Below are positions 1-8,625 of a stretch of 64,000 nt of DNA, piece by piece. The position numbers were made by a program, and so were the translations under genes. Source of the DNA: Nostoc sp. KVJ3 (GTDB taxonomy: Bacteria; Cyanobacteriota; Cyanobacteriia; Cyanobacteriales; Nostocaceae); contig NZ_WWFG01000002.1 in NCBI RefSeq assembly GCF_026127265.1, positions 2,418,001 to 2,482,000 of the forward strand, given 5' to 3'. Below the pieces are notes generated by a model. It made no database searches and was not told the DNA's origin. It worked only from the letters and a program-made list of their open reading frames with translations. The stretch's first letter is position 1. The number at the start of each line of letters is the position of its first letter.

Positions 1-659
1 CAGCGAATCTTGTAGCTGAGGCGATCGCTAATGTTGGCAAACAGATTATTTATGTTGATTGTAATGCGATCGCACCCCAAAAAGTTATAAATATCGCCCA
101 ACTCATCGAATCAGTGGGCGGAATATTTGTAGATGCATCAATCATTGGCCCACCACCACGAATTCCCAACCGTACCCGCATATACACATCAGGAAAACAA
201 GCAAATCAACTGCAACAACTGCGAGAGCATGGCTTGGATGTGCGGGTAATTGGTGATGAAATTGGTCAGGCTTCGGGGTTGAAAATGTCCTATGCAGCCC
301 TGACAAAAGGACTTACAGCAATTAGCACAGAATTACTGATTGCAGCCCATCGTTTAGGCTTGGATAAAGAACTATGGGATGAAGTATCTACTAGCCAAAA
401 AGAACTGGCTAACATCTTAACCCGTTCCATTCCAACCATGACACCCAAAGCCCATCGTTGGGTAGGAGAAATGGAAGAAATTGCAGAAACCTTTAAAGAG
501 TTAGGTCTAACTGAGCGCATTTTTCACGGAGCAGCCGACGTTTACCGTTTGGTGAAAGAAACCTCTTTGGGTAAGGAAACACCAGAAGAATGCAATAGCG
601 ATCGCCCCTTGAATGAAATCATCACAATCCTCTCCAATGAAGCAATCTCTGACACCTAA
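1..659 (+). CDS. NAD(P)-binding oxidoreductase with DUF1932 C-terminal domain (5'-truncated by window edge)
   Basis: The reading frame is open from base 3 to the stop at 657-659, so the gene begins outside the window; the in-frame GTG at 114 is internal. The first visible residues (YVDCNAIAP, then VGGIFVDASIIGPPP) match the end of the NAD-binding Rossmann domain of beta-hydroxyacid or 6-phosphogluconate dehydrogenase-like proteins. The rest (GLKMSYAALTKGLTAI, then AAHRLGL) is typical of the all-helical DUF1932 domain that replaces the usual C-terminal domain in this group. The substrate is unknown. The O-methyltransferase gene begins 21 bp downstream on the same strand, so the two could be cotranscribed. 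Confidence 0.75.
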   Translation, partial: ANLVAEAIANVGKQIIYVDCNAIAPQKVINIAQLIESVGGIFVDASIIGPPPRIPNRTRIYTSGKQANQLQQLREHGLDVRVIGDEIGQASGLKMSYAALTKGLTAISTELLIAAHRLGLDKELWDEVSTSQKELANILTRSIPTMTPKAHRWVGEMEEIAETFKELGLTERIFHGAADVYRLVKETSLGKETPEECNSDRPLNEIITILSNEAISDT

Positions 660-680
660 TCGGAAAAAAGCGACAATCTT

Positions 681-1355
681 ATGACTCAAGAGCAATGGAC
701 TGCGGTTGATAGTTACTTTACCGATTTGCTTGTGCCGCCCGACCCCGCACTAGAAGCGGCTCTCCAGACCAGCGCTGCTGCCGGACTGCCACCGCACAAC
801 GTTTCACCCAACCAGGGCAAGCTACTGCTGCTGTTAGCGCAAATCCAAGGAGCGCGAACCATCTTAGAAATTGGCACGCTGGGCGGCTACAGTACTATCT
901 GGCTGGCGCGGGCGTTACCCAGTGATGGCCGTCTGATTACGCTGGAAGCTGACCCAAAGCACGCCGCAGTCGCCCGTGCCAACATTGCCCACGCTGGTCT
1001 AGCCGATATCGTTGACCTCCGCCTTGGACAGGCACTCTCTACCCTGCCACAGATTGCCGCCGAAGCTAACAGTCCATTTGACTTGATATTCATTGATGCC
1101 GACAAGCCAAACAATCCCGATTACTTCAGATGGGCGCTCAAGCTTTCCCGTCGCGGCAGCCTAATCATCGCCGATAATGTCGTACGGAACGGAGCGGTGG
1201 TTGATGCCACCAGCAGCGATCCTAGCGTTCAAGGGGTGCGTCGCTTCAACGAACTGCTTGCTTCTGAGCCACGTGTCAGCGCTACGGCAATCCAGACCGT
1301 GGGCAGCAAAGGATACGACGGTTTTGCGATCGCCATTGTCACCGTTGACCAATAG
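681..1355 (+). CDS. Class I SAM-dependent O-methyltransferase (caffeoyl-CoA OMT type)
   Basis: This 224-residue protein has the fold signature of the methyltransferase_3 (caffeoyl-CoA O-methyltransferase-like) family. The SAM-binding motif I is ILEIGTLGGYSTIWLA, the acidic residue after strand 2 is in ITLEADP, and the metal-binding loop reads FIDADKPNNPDY, followed by IIADNV with the second metal ligands. Length and layout are normal for the family, which methylates hydroxyl groups of small catechol-type molecules in the cytoplasm. The actual substrate cannot be read. By eye the coding sequence is clearly richer in G+C than its neighbours, which fits recent acquisition. No partner gene in the window points to a pathway. 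Confidence 0.85.
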   Translation: MTQEQWTAVDSYFTDLLVPPDPALEAALQTSAAAGLPPHNVSPNQGKLLLLLAQIQGARTILEIGTLGGYSTIWLARALPSDGRLITLEADPKHAAVARANIAHAGLADIVDLRLGQALSTLPQIAAEANSPFDLIFIDADKPNNPDYFRWALKLSRRGSLIIADNVVRNGAVVDATSSDPSVQGVRRFNELLASEPRVSATAIQTVGSKGYDGFAIAIVTVDQ

Positions 1356-1516
1356 ACATTAACAATTTGTAATTATTTCTTGAGCCAAGATTCAGTAAAT
1401 TTATTGCTGAATTTCTGGAATTACTCTAGAATTACCTAAACTGCCTAAGTACAAATCGCAGCGTCTTTCCAACTGCTAATGTCATAAACCAAAAATAGCA
1501 ATAGGTCGTTATTCGA

Positions 1517-1618
1517 TCAGTCTTGGGAACGATTTTGAGGGAACAGATAAGCGATCGCAGCGTAACCCGAAACACTGAGCAAACTAACCAAAAAAGCAGC
1601 CAAAACAAAAGTAGACAT
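1517..1618 (-). CDS. Possible 33-residue single-span membrane peptide
   Basis: A reverse-strand ATG at 1618 opens 33 codons up to a TGA at 1517-1519. The product begins MSTFVLAAFLVSLLSVSGY and ends LFPQNRSQD. This gives one hydrophobic helix of about 22 residues with a short polar C-terminus, like the tiny subunits of photosynthetic complexes, but it matches none I can name. No clear ribosome binding site precedes it. It lies alone in the 568-bp gap 1356-1923, downstream of the histidine kinase gene on the same strand. It may be a chance ORF. Confidence 0.3.
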   Translation of the reverse strand: MSTFVLAAFLVSLLSVSGYAAIAYLFPQNRSQD

Positions 1619-1732
1619 ATACAATTCTACCCAAATGCCAAATAAATTTTAGATTCCATACAATTCCAAAATCTCGACACCCATCAAAAAAAACAAGATT
1701 TTGGATTAGTCCGCTTGAATTAAGGTTTGATC

Positions 1733-1800
1733 CTCTCTAACTCCCCTTTTTTAAGGAGGGAATAAAGCCCCCTTTTTAAGGGGGGTTGGGGGGATCTTCC
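1733..1800. repeat. Dispersed palindromic repeat fragment (tccccttttttaagg type)
   Basis: The stretch around 1741-1790 contains two head-on copies of the cccctttttaagggg palindrome, ending in ttggggggatctt. The same wording forms the core of the miniature elements near 23200, 27540, 27860, 35650 and 42090, so this looks like a degraded or partial copy. The rest of the 1356-1923 gap shows nothing else recognisable apart from the possible small ORF. Confidence 0.5.
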
Positions 1801-1923
1801 GAAGCAAAATATCATTAATAGCAAGCGAATTGAATTTTGCATACTTTCAAATTAACAATTGGGTATGACACAGCCGTGACTACCTTGTGTCAATACCTTG
1901 TATCCCAAGGGTTTTGGCTTAAC

Positions 1924-3012
1924 TCAAGCTAAAGGTAGAAAAAATCTAAAGGTGCTGCCAACTCCCAACTTGCTTTCTACCTGAATCTTACCGCCTTGTA
2001 GTTCAATCAACCGATGGGAAATAGTTAAGCCAATACCAGTACCTCCTGAATAGCGATCGCGCGATTGATCCGCTCGCCAGAAACGCTCAAACACATGGGG
2101 CAAATTTTCTGGAGAGATACCAATGCCCGTATCTACAACCGCAATCCAAAGTTGAGATCCTTCAGTCCCAGCATGAACGGTAATTGAACCTTCATTAGTA
2201 TACCGCACCGCATTACCAAGCAGATTCACCAAAACCTGTTCTGTGCGGTCAATATCCGCCAATACAGGAGGTAGCACAGACGGGCATTGTAACATCAGAA
2301 CAGGCCCATCTTCCAAAAGTTGGTCGCTAAACTTTTCCACCAATGACTCTAACAACGGACGCAGATTTACCCGTTGGATATTAATTGGCAAATAACCAGC
2401 TTCAGCCTTAGACAGTTCTTGTAAATCGTTCACCAACCGCTCTAAACGCTTAGTTTCTTTAGCTAAACGCCGATAAATTTCAGGAGATGCTTCAATTTCC
2501 CCATCAGCCAGTTCTTCCAAATAACCACGCACCACTGTTAATGGTGTCCGTAATTCATGGGTCATATCTCCAATCACTTCTCGCCGTCGCGCTTCTACCC
2601 CTTCTAAACTAGCTGCCATCCGATTAAAACTAGCACCAAGTCCATTCAGTTCTGGAATGTCAGACATAGGTAATCGTGCATCCATTTGCCCAGCAGCAAA
2701 TTTTTGGGTAATTTGTTCCATCTCCGTTAATCGCTGCATAATCCGTCTGGACACCCAGTAACTCAATCCTCCGGCGGCGGTAGTACCCACTAATACTGAC
2801 CAAAGAGTACTTCGCTGCCAAGCAAGTTCAAATCCCGCTACCAACTCAGTACGGACATCAATTAAGTCGAACCCCTGATTTTCTAATCGTTCCAAATGCA
2901 AGACAAACAAGCGGGGGGAAGAGATTTTGCTGATGCTTACCAGACTACCCACCCCCACAATCATCACTACTAAATGGGAGAAAAATAGTCGCCCTCTCAG
3001 CCCCATCTTCAT
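1924..3012 (-). CDS. Sensor histidine kinase (BaeS-like, HAMP-HisKA-HATPase)
   Basis: This 362-residue membrane kinase has an N-terminal transmembrane helix (about residues 8-27), a short outer loop, and a second helix (about 68-88). A HAMP segment and a HisKA domain follow, with the H-box DMTHELRTPL giving phospho-acceptor H152. The HATPase domain has the N-box (NLLGNAVRYT), G1 (DTGIGI) and G2 (GGTGIGL). It lies 5 bp downstream of the response regulator gene and is surely cotranscribed with it. The sensing loop is only about 40 residues, so the signal may be membrane-related. The layout resembles BaeS-type envelope stress kinases, but the stimulus cannot be read from the sequence. Confidence 0.9.
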   Translation of the reverse strand: MKMGLRGRLFFSHLVVMIVGVGSLVSISKISSPRLFVLHLERLENQGFDLIDVRTELVAGFELAWQRSTLWSVLVGTTAAGGLSYWVSRRIMQRLTEMEQITQKFAAGQMDARLPMSDIPELNGLGASFNRMAASLEGVEARRREVIGDMTHELRTPLTVVRGYLEELADGEIEASPEIYRRLAKETKRLERLVNDLQELSKAEAGYLPINIQRVNLRPLLESLVEKFSDQLLEDGPVLMLQCPSVLPPVLADIDRTEQVLVNLLGNAVRYTNEGSITVHAGTEGSQLWIAVVDTGIGISPENLPHVFERFWRADQSRDRYSGGTGIGLTISHRLIELQGGKIQVESKLGVGSTFRFFLPLA

Positions 3013-3017
3013 AACAT

Positions 3018-3728
3018 TTACGCCACCACAGGGTCTTCAAATTTATAGCCCACCCCAACAACAGTTTTAATAAAAGTGGGACTTGCCGGATCTGGCTCAA
3101 TCTTTTTTCGCAACCGAGCAACATGAGTATCTACCACTCGTTCATCACCAAAAAAGTTATCTCCCCAAAGTTTATCAATTAGTTGAGTGCGGTTCCAAAC
3201 TCGACCAGGATTGCTAACAAAGGTAGTTAGCAAGTTAAATTCTAAGGTAGTTAAATCCAAAATTTCTACCTCCTGAGAATTCATCTGACGACTGGCGGTG
3301 CGCTGGTCTACATCGACAATAAAATGTTGGGTACGATTGACTTGATGTTGTCCCCCTTGGCGGAGGCTACGCCGCAATAGAGCGCGCACCCTAGCTACCA
3401 ACTCTCTAGGGCTAAAGGGTTTTATCATGTAATCATCAGCACCAGTAGACAGACCAATCACGCGATCGATTTCCTCACCCTTAGCCGTGAGCATCAAAAT
3501 ATAAGGATCTTTCGCACCTGGTTTCTGGCGGATTCTGGCACAAACTTCTAACCCATCCAAACCAGGAATCATTAAATCAAGAATGATTAAATCAGGTGGT
3601 TGCTCTTGAAACATCCGCAAAGCATTCATCCCATCGCGACTAGTGCGACAAAAAAATCCTTCTTTTTCTAAAGATAGTTCAATTAAATGAGCAATTTCTG
3701 GTTCATCTTCAACTATTAAAATATCCAT
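3018..3728 (-). CDS. OmpR/PhoB-family response regulator
   Basis: This 236-residue protein has a receiver domain with acidic pocket E7/D8, phospho-acceptor D51 (LIILDLMIPG) and conserved K in MIKPFSP. A winged-helix DNA-binding domain follows, with the recognition segment in ERVVDTHVARLRKKIE. It is the first gene of a two-gene unit with the histidine kinase. The linker (about residues 118-125, LRRSLRQGG) is encoded by a stretch reading ttggcggaggctacgccgc, which is one of the palindromic repeats common in Nostoc intergenic DNA, so the linker seems to have absorbed a repeat. Target promoters are unknown. Confidence 0.92.
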   Translation of the reverse strand: MDILIVEDEPEIAHLIELSLEKEGFFCRTSRDGMNALRMFQEQPPDLIILDLMIPGLDGLEVCARIRQKPGAKDPYILMLTAKGEEIDRVIGLSTGADDYMIKPFSPRELVARVRALLRRSLRQGGQHQVNRTQHFIVDVDQRTASRQMNSQEVEILDLTTLEFNLLTTFVSNPGRVWNRTQLIDKLWGDNFFGDERVVDTHVARLRKKIEPDPASPTFIKTVVGVGYKFEDPVVA

Positions 3729-3815
3729 TTAAATTAATAACAAGACTTGGGCAAACAAAGGGTAAACAAGGGGATTTTCCCCCTTGCTAAAAGTAAATAT
3801 GGCGGTTATCGCTCG

Positions 3816-4030
3816 TAGGGGCACGGCAGTGCCCATTGGTGTCAATTTAACGCAAAAGTGATGTCCCGCAAGGAACTTAAGTTTCTTGCTAATAGCAAAA
3901 GTCATCTGAAGATGACTAAAAATCTTTAGTCTACTTTAGTAGACTTTAGCTAAAAGGCAGAGAACTTTAATTCAAGGCGGGTGATGAAGCCAACAGTTAA
4001 GCTTTTCCTATGGGCAATGCCGTGCCCTTA
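3816..4030. repeat. Foldback element with 21-bp imperfect terminal inverted repeats
   Basis: The ends taggggcacggcagtgccca (from 3816) and its near-complement (4010-4030) match at 19 of 21 positions. Inside are two further palindromes, gtcatctgaagatgac (near 3900) and agtctactttagtagact (near 3930). The 3729-4095 gap contains nothing else that looks coding. This has the look of a miniature inverted-repeat element. Confidence 0.5.
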
Positions 4031-4095
4031 CACCTGGCGATACAATATTATCCTGCATCTGAATGGCAACCGCTACAAACTTTCGCCAGGGTGAA

Positions 4096-4791
4096 TTAAA
4101 GGTTTGAATTTGACGGCGTGCGATAACTATAGCCAAGATTAGAATCTTTTTGAATGTATGCTTTAATACTATCGAGGTCAATGAAGCAGTCAGCAACATC
4201 AATCAAACTTTCACTGGTTGTCGTTTGGAGGCTGACTACTTCTACCCGAACCCCCATTCTACTAACAGCGTTCACCGCATAAGCTAAATCTCCGTCCCCA
4301 CTGACTAAGACCGCAGTATCATAATAGGGAGCTAAGGTGATCATATCTACAGCAATTTCTACGTTCAGATTTGATTTTTTGAAATTCTCTGCTGGTTGCA
4401 TGATATCTTTAGCGACTACACGATAGCCATTACGACGCATCCACAATAAAAAACCCTGTTGCTTTTCATTGCTGATATCAACACCAGTATAAAAAAAAGC
4501 ACGCAATAATCTTGAACCATTGGTTAAATGACAAAGCAATTTAACGTAGTCAATTTCTATACCAAGTTGCAAAGCTGTATGAAAAAGGTTTAAGCCATCA
4601 ATAAAAATAGCAACTCGACCACGATTCAAGCTATTGACAATTGAACTATCAGGTGTAATATCTGGTATTTTGGGGTCTTTACTTTTAACCGTAGTCTCGC
4701 TCAAATTTTGCCCTTGCCAATGTGGTTTAGTTTTGAGTATTTTAGGTTCCTTAAATTCATTTCTTTGTTTGCTAAAATTAGTTATAATCAT
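4096..4791 (-). CDS. NYN-domain protein, LabA/DUF88 family
   Basis: The protein has 231 residues: a poorly conserved N-terminal tail of about 55 residues, then a NYN (PIN-like nuclease) domain. Recognisable parts are VAIFIDGLNLFHTA with the first catalytic Asp, the middle Asp region EIAVDMITLAPYYDTAVLVS, and VSGDGDLAYAVNAV with the closing acidic pair. The domain is shared with LabA, which affects circadian output in Synechococcus, and with RNases of the DUF88 family. An RNA target is therefore plausible but not shown. The gene stands alone, with repeats on both sides. Confidence 0.82.
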   Translation of the reverse strand: MIITNFSKQRNEFKEPKILKTKPHWQGQNLSETTVKSKDPKIPDITPDSSIVNSLNRGRVAIFIDGLNLFHTALQLGIEIDYVKLLCHLTNGSRLLRAFFYTGVDISNEKQQGFLLWMRRNGYRVVAKDIMQPAENFKKSNLNVEIAVDMITLAPYYDTAVLVSGDGDLAYAVNAVSRMGVRVEVVSLQTTTSESLIDVADCFIDLDSIKAYIQKDSNLGYSYRTPSNSNL

Positions 4792-4900
4792 TGATACCTC
4801 TGATTTTAAAGCTAGAAAGAGTTTTGGTTAAATTGTCTATAGTATAGTCTGTACTAATTCATAACCCTAGCAGGTAATGGTCTGAGATCGCTACATGCAT

Positions 4901-5091
4901 TTGAAGAAGGCATCTATGCTGAGGGCAGAGGGCAGAAGGAACTTTTTCGTTGGGGATTCAGACCCCAACCAATTGTAAGCACCGTATAGACGGTAGGGTT
5001 TTATACCCAAGTTCGGTTCGGTCACAGGCAGAGGGAGGAGGCAGTATTCCCTTCTGCCTTCTGCCTCCTGCCCTCTGCCTTTCTTGATAAA
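4901..5091. repeat. Left copy of a 191-bp inverted repeat
   Basis: This block is the reverse complement of 8289-8479 with only one mismatch that I can find (a versus g in accgtatagacggt[a/g]ggg). It contains three hairpins in a row: ttggggattcagaccccaa, accgtatagacggt and gggttttataccc. They are framed by purine-rich ggcagagggcagaagg tracts that recur in opposite orientation near the other end. The two copies enclose desB and desA. The rest of the 4792-5685 gap holds only another palindrome (5416-5443) and the desB terminator. Confidence 0.85.
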
Positions 5092-5415
5092 GTTAACTGG
5101 TGCTAAACCAGATTGAAACTAGACAGCCAAAAGATTTTTCACTATTGTTAGAGTTGATTTGACGAGATATTGTCTGTGTCCACAGATATGTTAATCTTTA
5201 CCCACCAAGACAGCAAGAGTTTGGAGAAAAAAATCCTCCTGTAAGTGTAGGGGCAAGAATCCGCGAACTTCATCTATCTATTCTTATTTTACCTCTGTGT
5301 TTTAATAACCTTACAACCAGGAAGTTGAGATTTCCCGCAGTCTAAGGATGGTCAAATACTGACAGACTAATAATAGACATCTCCAAAAATCAAATATACG
5401 TTATGCAGAACCTTT

Positions 5416-5443
5416 GTAGAGACGCGATATATCGTGTCTCTAC
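5416..5443. repeat. Short dispersed palindrome (gtagagacgcgata type)
   Basis: The arms gtagagacgcgata and tatcgtgtctctac pair with one mismatch. A related sequence lies inside the foldback element near 43245-43270. It is a repeat seen often in Nostoc intergenic DNA, and no function can be assigned. Confidence 0.55.
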
Positions 5444-5646
5444 ATTCTATTTTCGGAGATATTTAATGTAATATGCGATGCTTGCGGCGGGCTACGCCAA
5501 CGCACATTAAAAGGTAAGTTAATTTAAAGTATTTAGGTAATCTTTAATGCAATTTTTATAAAAGGTTAATGTAATTTTTATAAAAGTTTAGCTGAATGAG
5601 AAAATGCTCAACGCTCAATAATCAGAAAGCAATGACGAAAATACAA

Positions 5647-5680
5647 AGATTCCCGACCTCTTTAAAGAAGTCGGGAATCT
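5647..5680 (-). terminator. Probable terminator of desB
   Basis: An 11-bp perfect stem (agattcccgac with gtcgggaatct) encloses a further self-complementary loop tctttaaaga. It starts 6 bp beyond the desB stop codon. The U-tract after it is weak (tttgtat in the transcript). Confidence 0.7.
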
Positions 5681-5685
5681 GAGTC

Positions 5686-6765
5686 TTAGCCTTTAGCTAA
5701 CTTCTTATTAGATGTGTAGTAAACCTTACTACCAGTATCAGGGACAAAATGACAACTGATACATGAATTCCATAATGACTTCCAAATTGGTACTTCCGAT
5801 TTGTGGAAGTATTCACCCATCACTGGTTTAATCGCCTCAGTTGCCTTTAGCAAATTGTAGTGAGGGATGTTAAGGAATATATGGTGAGCAACATGAGTAC
5901 CGATATCGTGATGGATATGATTAACCAAACCATAATCACGGTCAATGCTAGAAATTGCGCCTTTGAGAAAAGTCCAATCTTCTCCACGATACCAAGGAAT
6001 ATCTGACTCAGTGTGGTGTAAGAATGTCACCAAATCTAGCCAAATTATAAATACAAGGTAGGGCACAGCGTAATATTTCAGCAACCACATCCAACCCCAT
6101 TGGTAGGTGAGGAAACCCAGCAAGCCTACCATCCCAATCAAAAGCACAGTACTCGTGATGACATCCCATTTTTCTGAGGGTTTAAAAAGCGAACTACTAG
6201 GCAAAAAGTGGGAGCCTTCTTTATTAGGAGAACGCTTAAATAGATACACAGGATAGGCCAATAGAAAAACATAATATCTGCCTATCTTTTGTGCTAAAGG
6301 CATCTCCTGATATTGTGATTCGCTTACTGGATACCAGCTTTCATCGTTATCGATATTGCCAGTATTTTTGTGATGCGTTCTATGACTAATCCGCCAACCA
6401 TGATAAGGAACAAGTATTGGTGTGTGAGAAAGATGTCCAATCAAATCATTGAGCCATTTATGCTTAGAAAAAGATTGGTGTCCGCAGTCATGACCGACTA
6501 CAAACAAAGCCCAAAACATCGTTCCTTGCATTAGCCAGAATATCGGAAAGAAAAGCCAAGAATCCAGGTAATGAGCAACTGCATACAGCAGACTGATAAT
6601 CAGGATGTCACGAAAGAAGTAAAAAAGTGATTTTGTCACATTGGGCTGAAAACATTCAGCCGGAATTGCAGCTTTTAAATCCCCAAGTGTGAAAGGTAAT
6701 TTAGTTGTATCCTCAGACGTTTCCGAGCCAAGAGGATTGTTAAAGGTGATGATGTTTGATGGCAC
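5686..6765 (-). CDS. desB: Acyl-lipid omega-3 (delta-15) desaturase
   Basis: This 359-residue membrane di-iron desaturase carries the three histidine boxes HDCGH, HRTHH and HVAHH, separated by hydrophobic spans. It introduces the omega-3 double bond into membrane glycerolipid fatty acids already bearing the delta-12 bond, using ferredoxin as electron donor. The call as DesB rather than DesA rests on the box context (HKNTGNIDNDESW after box 2, HDIGTHVAHHIF at box 3) and on its position as last gene of desC-desA-desB. In cyanobacteria desB is usually cold-induced. The 218-bp gap to desA and its own downstream hairpin suggest it can be transcribed separately. Confidence 0.88.
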   Translation of the reverse strand: MPSNIITFNNPLGSETSEDTTKLPFTLGDLKAAIPAECFQPNVTKSLFYFFRDILIISLLYAVAHYLDSWLFFPIFWLMQGTMFWALFVVGHDCGHQSFSKHKWLNDLIGHLSHTPILVPYHGWRISHRTHHKNTGNIDNDESWYPVSESQYQEMPLAQKIGRYYVFLLAYPVYLFKRSPNKEGSHFLPSSSLFKPSEKWDVITSTVLLIGMVGLLGFLTYQWGWMWLLKYYAVPYLVFIIWLDLVTFLHHTESDIPWYRGEDWTFLKGAISSIDRDYGLVNHIHHDIGTHVAHHIFLNIPHYNLLKATEAIKPVMGEYFHKSEVPIWKSLWNSCISCHFVPDTGSKVYYTSNKKLAKG

Positions 6766-6983
6766 TGGATTCTTTTGATTGGATATAAATCAGAACTTTA
6801 ATTGAGACAAGATAATCTCATCTCTAGGATGCCCATGATAGTAGCGATCGCTAACATACAAGAGGATAATTTCTGGCAATTTATCTAAAATTTTATTCAG
6901 TAAACAATTGCCAGATTCTATTTAAACACAGCATAATAAATGCTCTCGTTGGTTCAAGAGCGTGAGTGGACTCACAGCGCTAT

Positions 6984-8036
6984 TTATTCCTGCGTGTAAT
7001 GTTCATTAAAAGTCTTATAGCCAACATCAGTTGTGTACAGTTGACACTCGTCTGTAATCTGCTTCATTAAAGACCAAGAGAACTGACACTCATCATGGAG
7101 ATAAGGCTGCCAATTTTCTTTGATGCTGCTGTAAGCTAGCCGCAAATTATAAGAAGGAATAGCAGTGGAAATATGATGAGGGACATGAACATTGATATCG
7201 TGGCACAGGATTTCTACCCAACGCGGATAATCGCAATGGATAGTGCCAGATAGCTGTGCTAAAGCCTCGTTCCACTTGTTTGCTGTTGCAAAAGGAACGT
7301 CTGCGGCAGTATGGTGAACAATAGTAAAAGTACTCATCCAGAAATGATAAATCATCCAGGGTACTAGCCAGAACTTGACAAATCCCCAGATACCAGTTGT
7401 GGCGATGAGAATTGGGAAAGCGATCGCTGCAAACACAACTACTACAGCCACAGAAAGCTTGATACTCGATTGGTCTTTAGTTTTGAAGTTCCGCCAATCA
7501 AAATGCACCACAGCCCAATGTCCAATGGAGCCTACCCACCAGAGGCGTTTACGCATGAACAGTTCAAAAGCAGACTGTCGGGTTTTATCCCAATCTTCAA
7601 AAACTTCTGGTCTGATTGGATGCCAAGCATTATCCTCATCCAGTTTATTGGTATGGGTATGGTGATAATTATGCTTAATCCGCCAACTGTGAAAGGGATA
7701 AATTAACGGCATCATAAAGAAATGCCCCACCAAATCATTTACCCAACGACGTTTAGCAAAAGACCTGTGACCACAATCATGTCCAATTACAAAAAAACCT
7801 GTTAGAGCAGTACCCGTAAAAATCCAAGCTAGGGGCAAAAGAAACCAAGGAGTAACGATCAGGCTGTAATAACCCAAAGCAACTGCCAAGACACTGAGTA
7901 TTGCTTGTGTCCAAGCTTTGCGGCGGTTCTGCTGAAAACATTCCCGTGGCAGGGTTTTGACAATATCTTTGAGCCGGAAGTCGGAATTACCCGGCTCGTC
8001 ACTTATTTTCTGGCTATTAATTATTGATGTAGTCAT
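6984..8036 (-). CDS. desA: Acyl-lipid delta-12 desaturase
   Basis: The protein has 350 residues if it starts at the ATG at 8036 (MTTSIINSQK). The open frame extends to 8084, but the extra 16 residues are not DesA-like, and a caggtg sequence precedes the chosen ATG. The histidine boxes are HDCGH (86-90), HNYHH (122-126) and HVPHH, with several hydrophobic spans between. DesA inserts the delta-12 double bond into oleoyl groups of membrane lipids, giving the substrate for DesB just downstream. A 541-bp gap holding one arm of the long inverted repeat separates it from desC, so desA and desC probably have separate promoters. Confidence 0.9.
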   Translation of the reverse strand: MTTSIINSQKISDEPGNSDFRLKDIVKTLPRECFQQNRRKAWTQAILSVLAVALGYYSLIVTPWFLLPLAWIFTGTALTGFFVIGHDCGHRSFAKRRWVNDLVGHFFMMPLIYPFHSWRIKHNYHHTHTNKLDEDNAWHPIRPEVFEDWDKTRQSAFELFMRKRLWWVGSIGHWAVVHFDWRNFKTKDQSSIKLSVAVVVVFAAIAFPILIATTGIWGFVKFWLVPWMIYHFWMSTFTIVHHTAADVPFATANKWNEALAQLSGTIHCDYPRWVEILCHDINVHVPHHISTAIPSYNLRLAYSSIKENWQPYLHDECQFSWSLMKQITDECQLYTTDVGYKTFNEHYTQE

Positions 8037-8288
8037 GAACACCTGAAAAACAACAAACTCCTCCACCAAGTTGCCAAAAAGCAACTTGTAGCAAAATTTC
8101 TTAACATTAGCGCTTCGGATTATAGCAACCTAACCGACACAAGCGCACCAGTAAGTATTATTAATCAAAAGTCAAAATCAGAATTTTGGATTTTGGATTT
8201 TAGATTTTAGATTTTTTTGGCTTCATGCCCCGATGTGACTTGACGGCAGTTGCTTAAAGTCGAGAAACCCGTCCAATGCAATGCTTCT

Positions 8289-8479
8289 TTTATCAAGAAA
8301 GGCAGAGGGCAGGAGGCAGAAGGCAGAAGGGAATACTGCCTCCTCCCTCTGCCTGTGACCGAACCGAACTTGGGTATAAAACCCCACCGTCTATACGGTG
8401 CTTACAATTGGTTGGGGTCTGAATCCCCAACGAAAAAGTTCCTTCTGCCCTCTGCCCTCAGCATAGATGCCTTCTTCAA
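8289..8479. repeat. Right copy of the 191-bp inverted repeat
   Basis: This is the inverted partner of 4901-5091, with one mismatch. An open frame running through it at 8250-8513 is not a gene. The remaining parts of the 8037-8625 gap are AT-rich direct repeats of the type gattttggattttagatttt (8180-8215, 8585-8620) and otherwise show nothing. Confidence 0.85.
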
Positions 8480-8625
8480 GCAAATTGAACCATTCCAGCA
8501 CAGTAGCTTCTAGCACTAGACAAAAAGAACAAATCTAAAATCCCAACTTTCAAGTCCTTGAACCAAGTATTCTTGTGGTTTCTTTCAATCCAAAATCGGC
8601 AATCCAAAATCCAAAATTGCTTGAC

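Noticed and set aside
7375..7706. Forward frames inside desA
   Set aside because: Shadows of desA; no homology-like pattern and no start signals.
8250..8513. 87-codon open frame
   Set aside because: It runs through the 191-bp inverted repeat and has no coding features; the repeat explains it.
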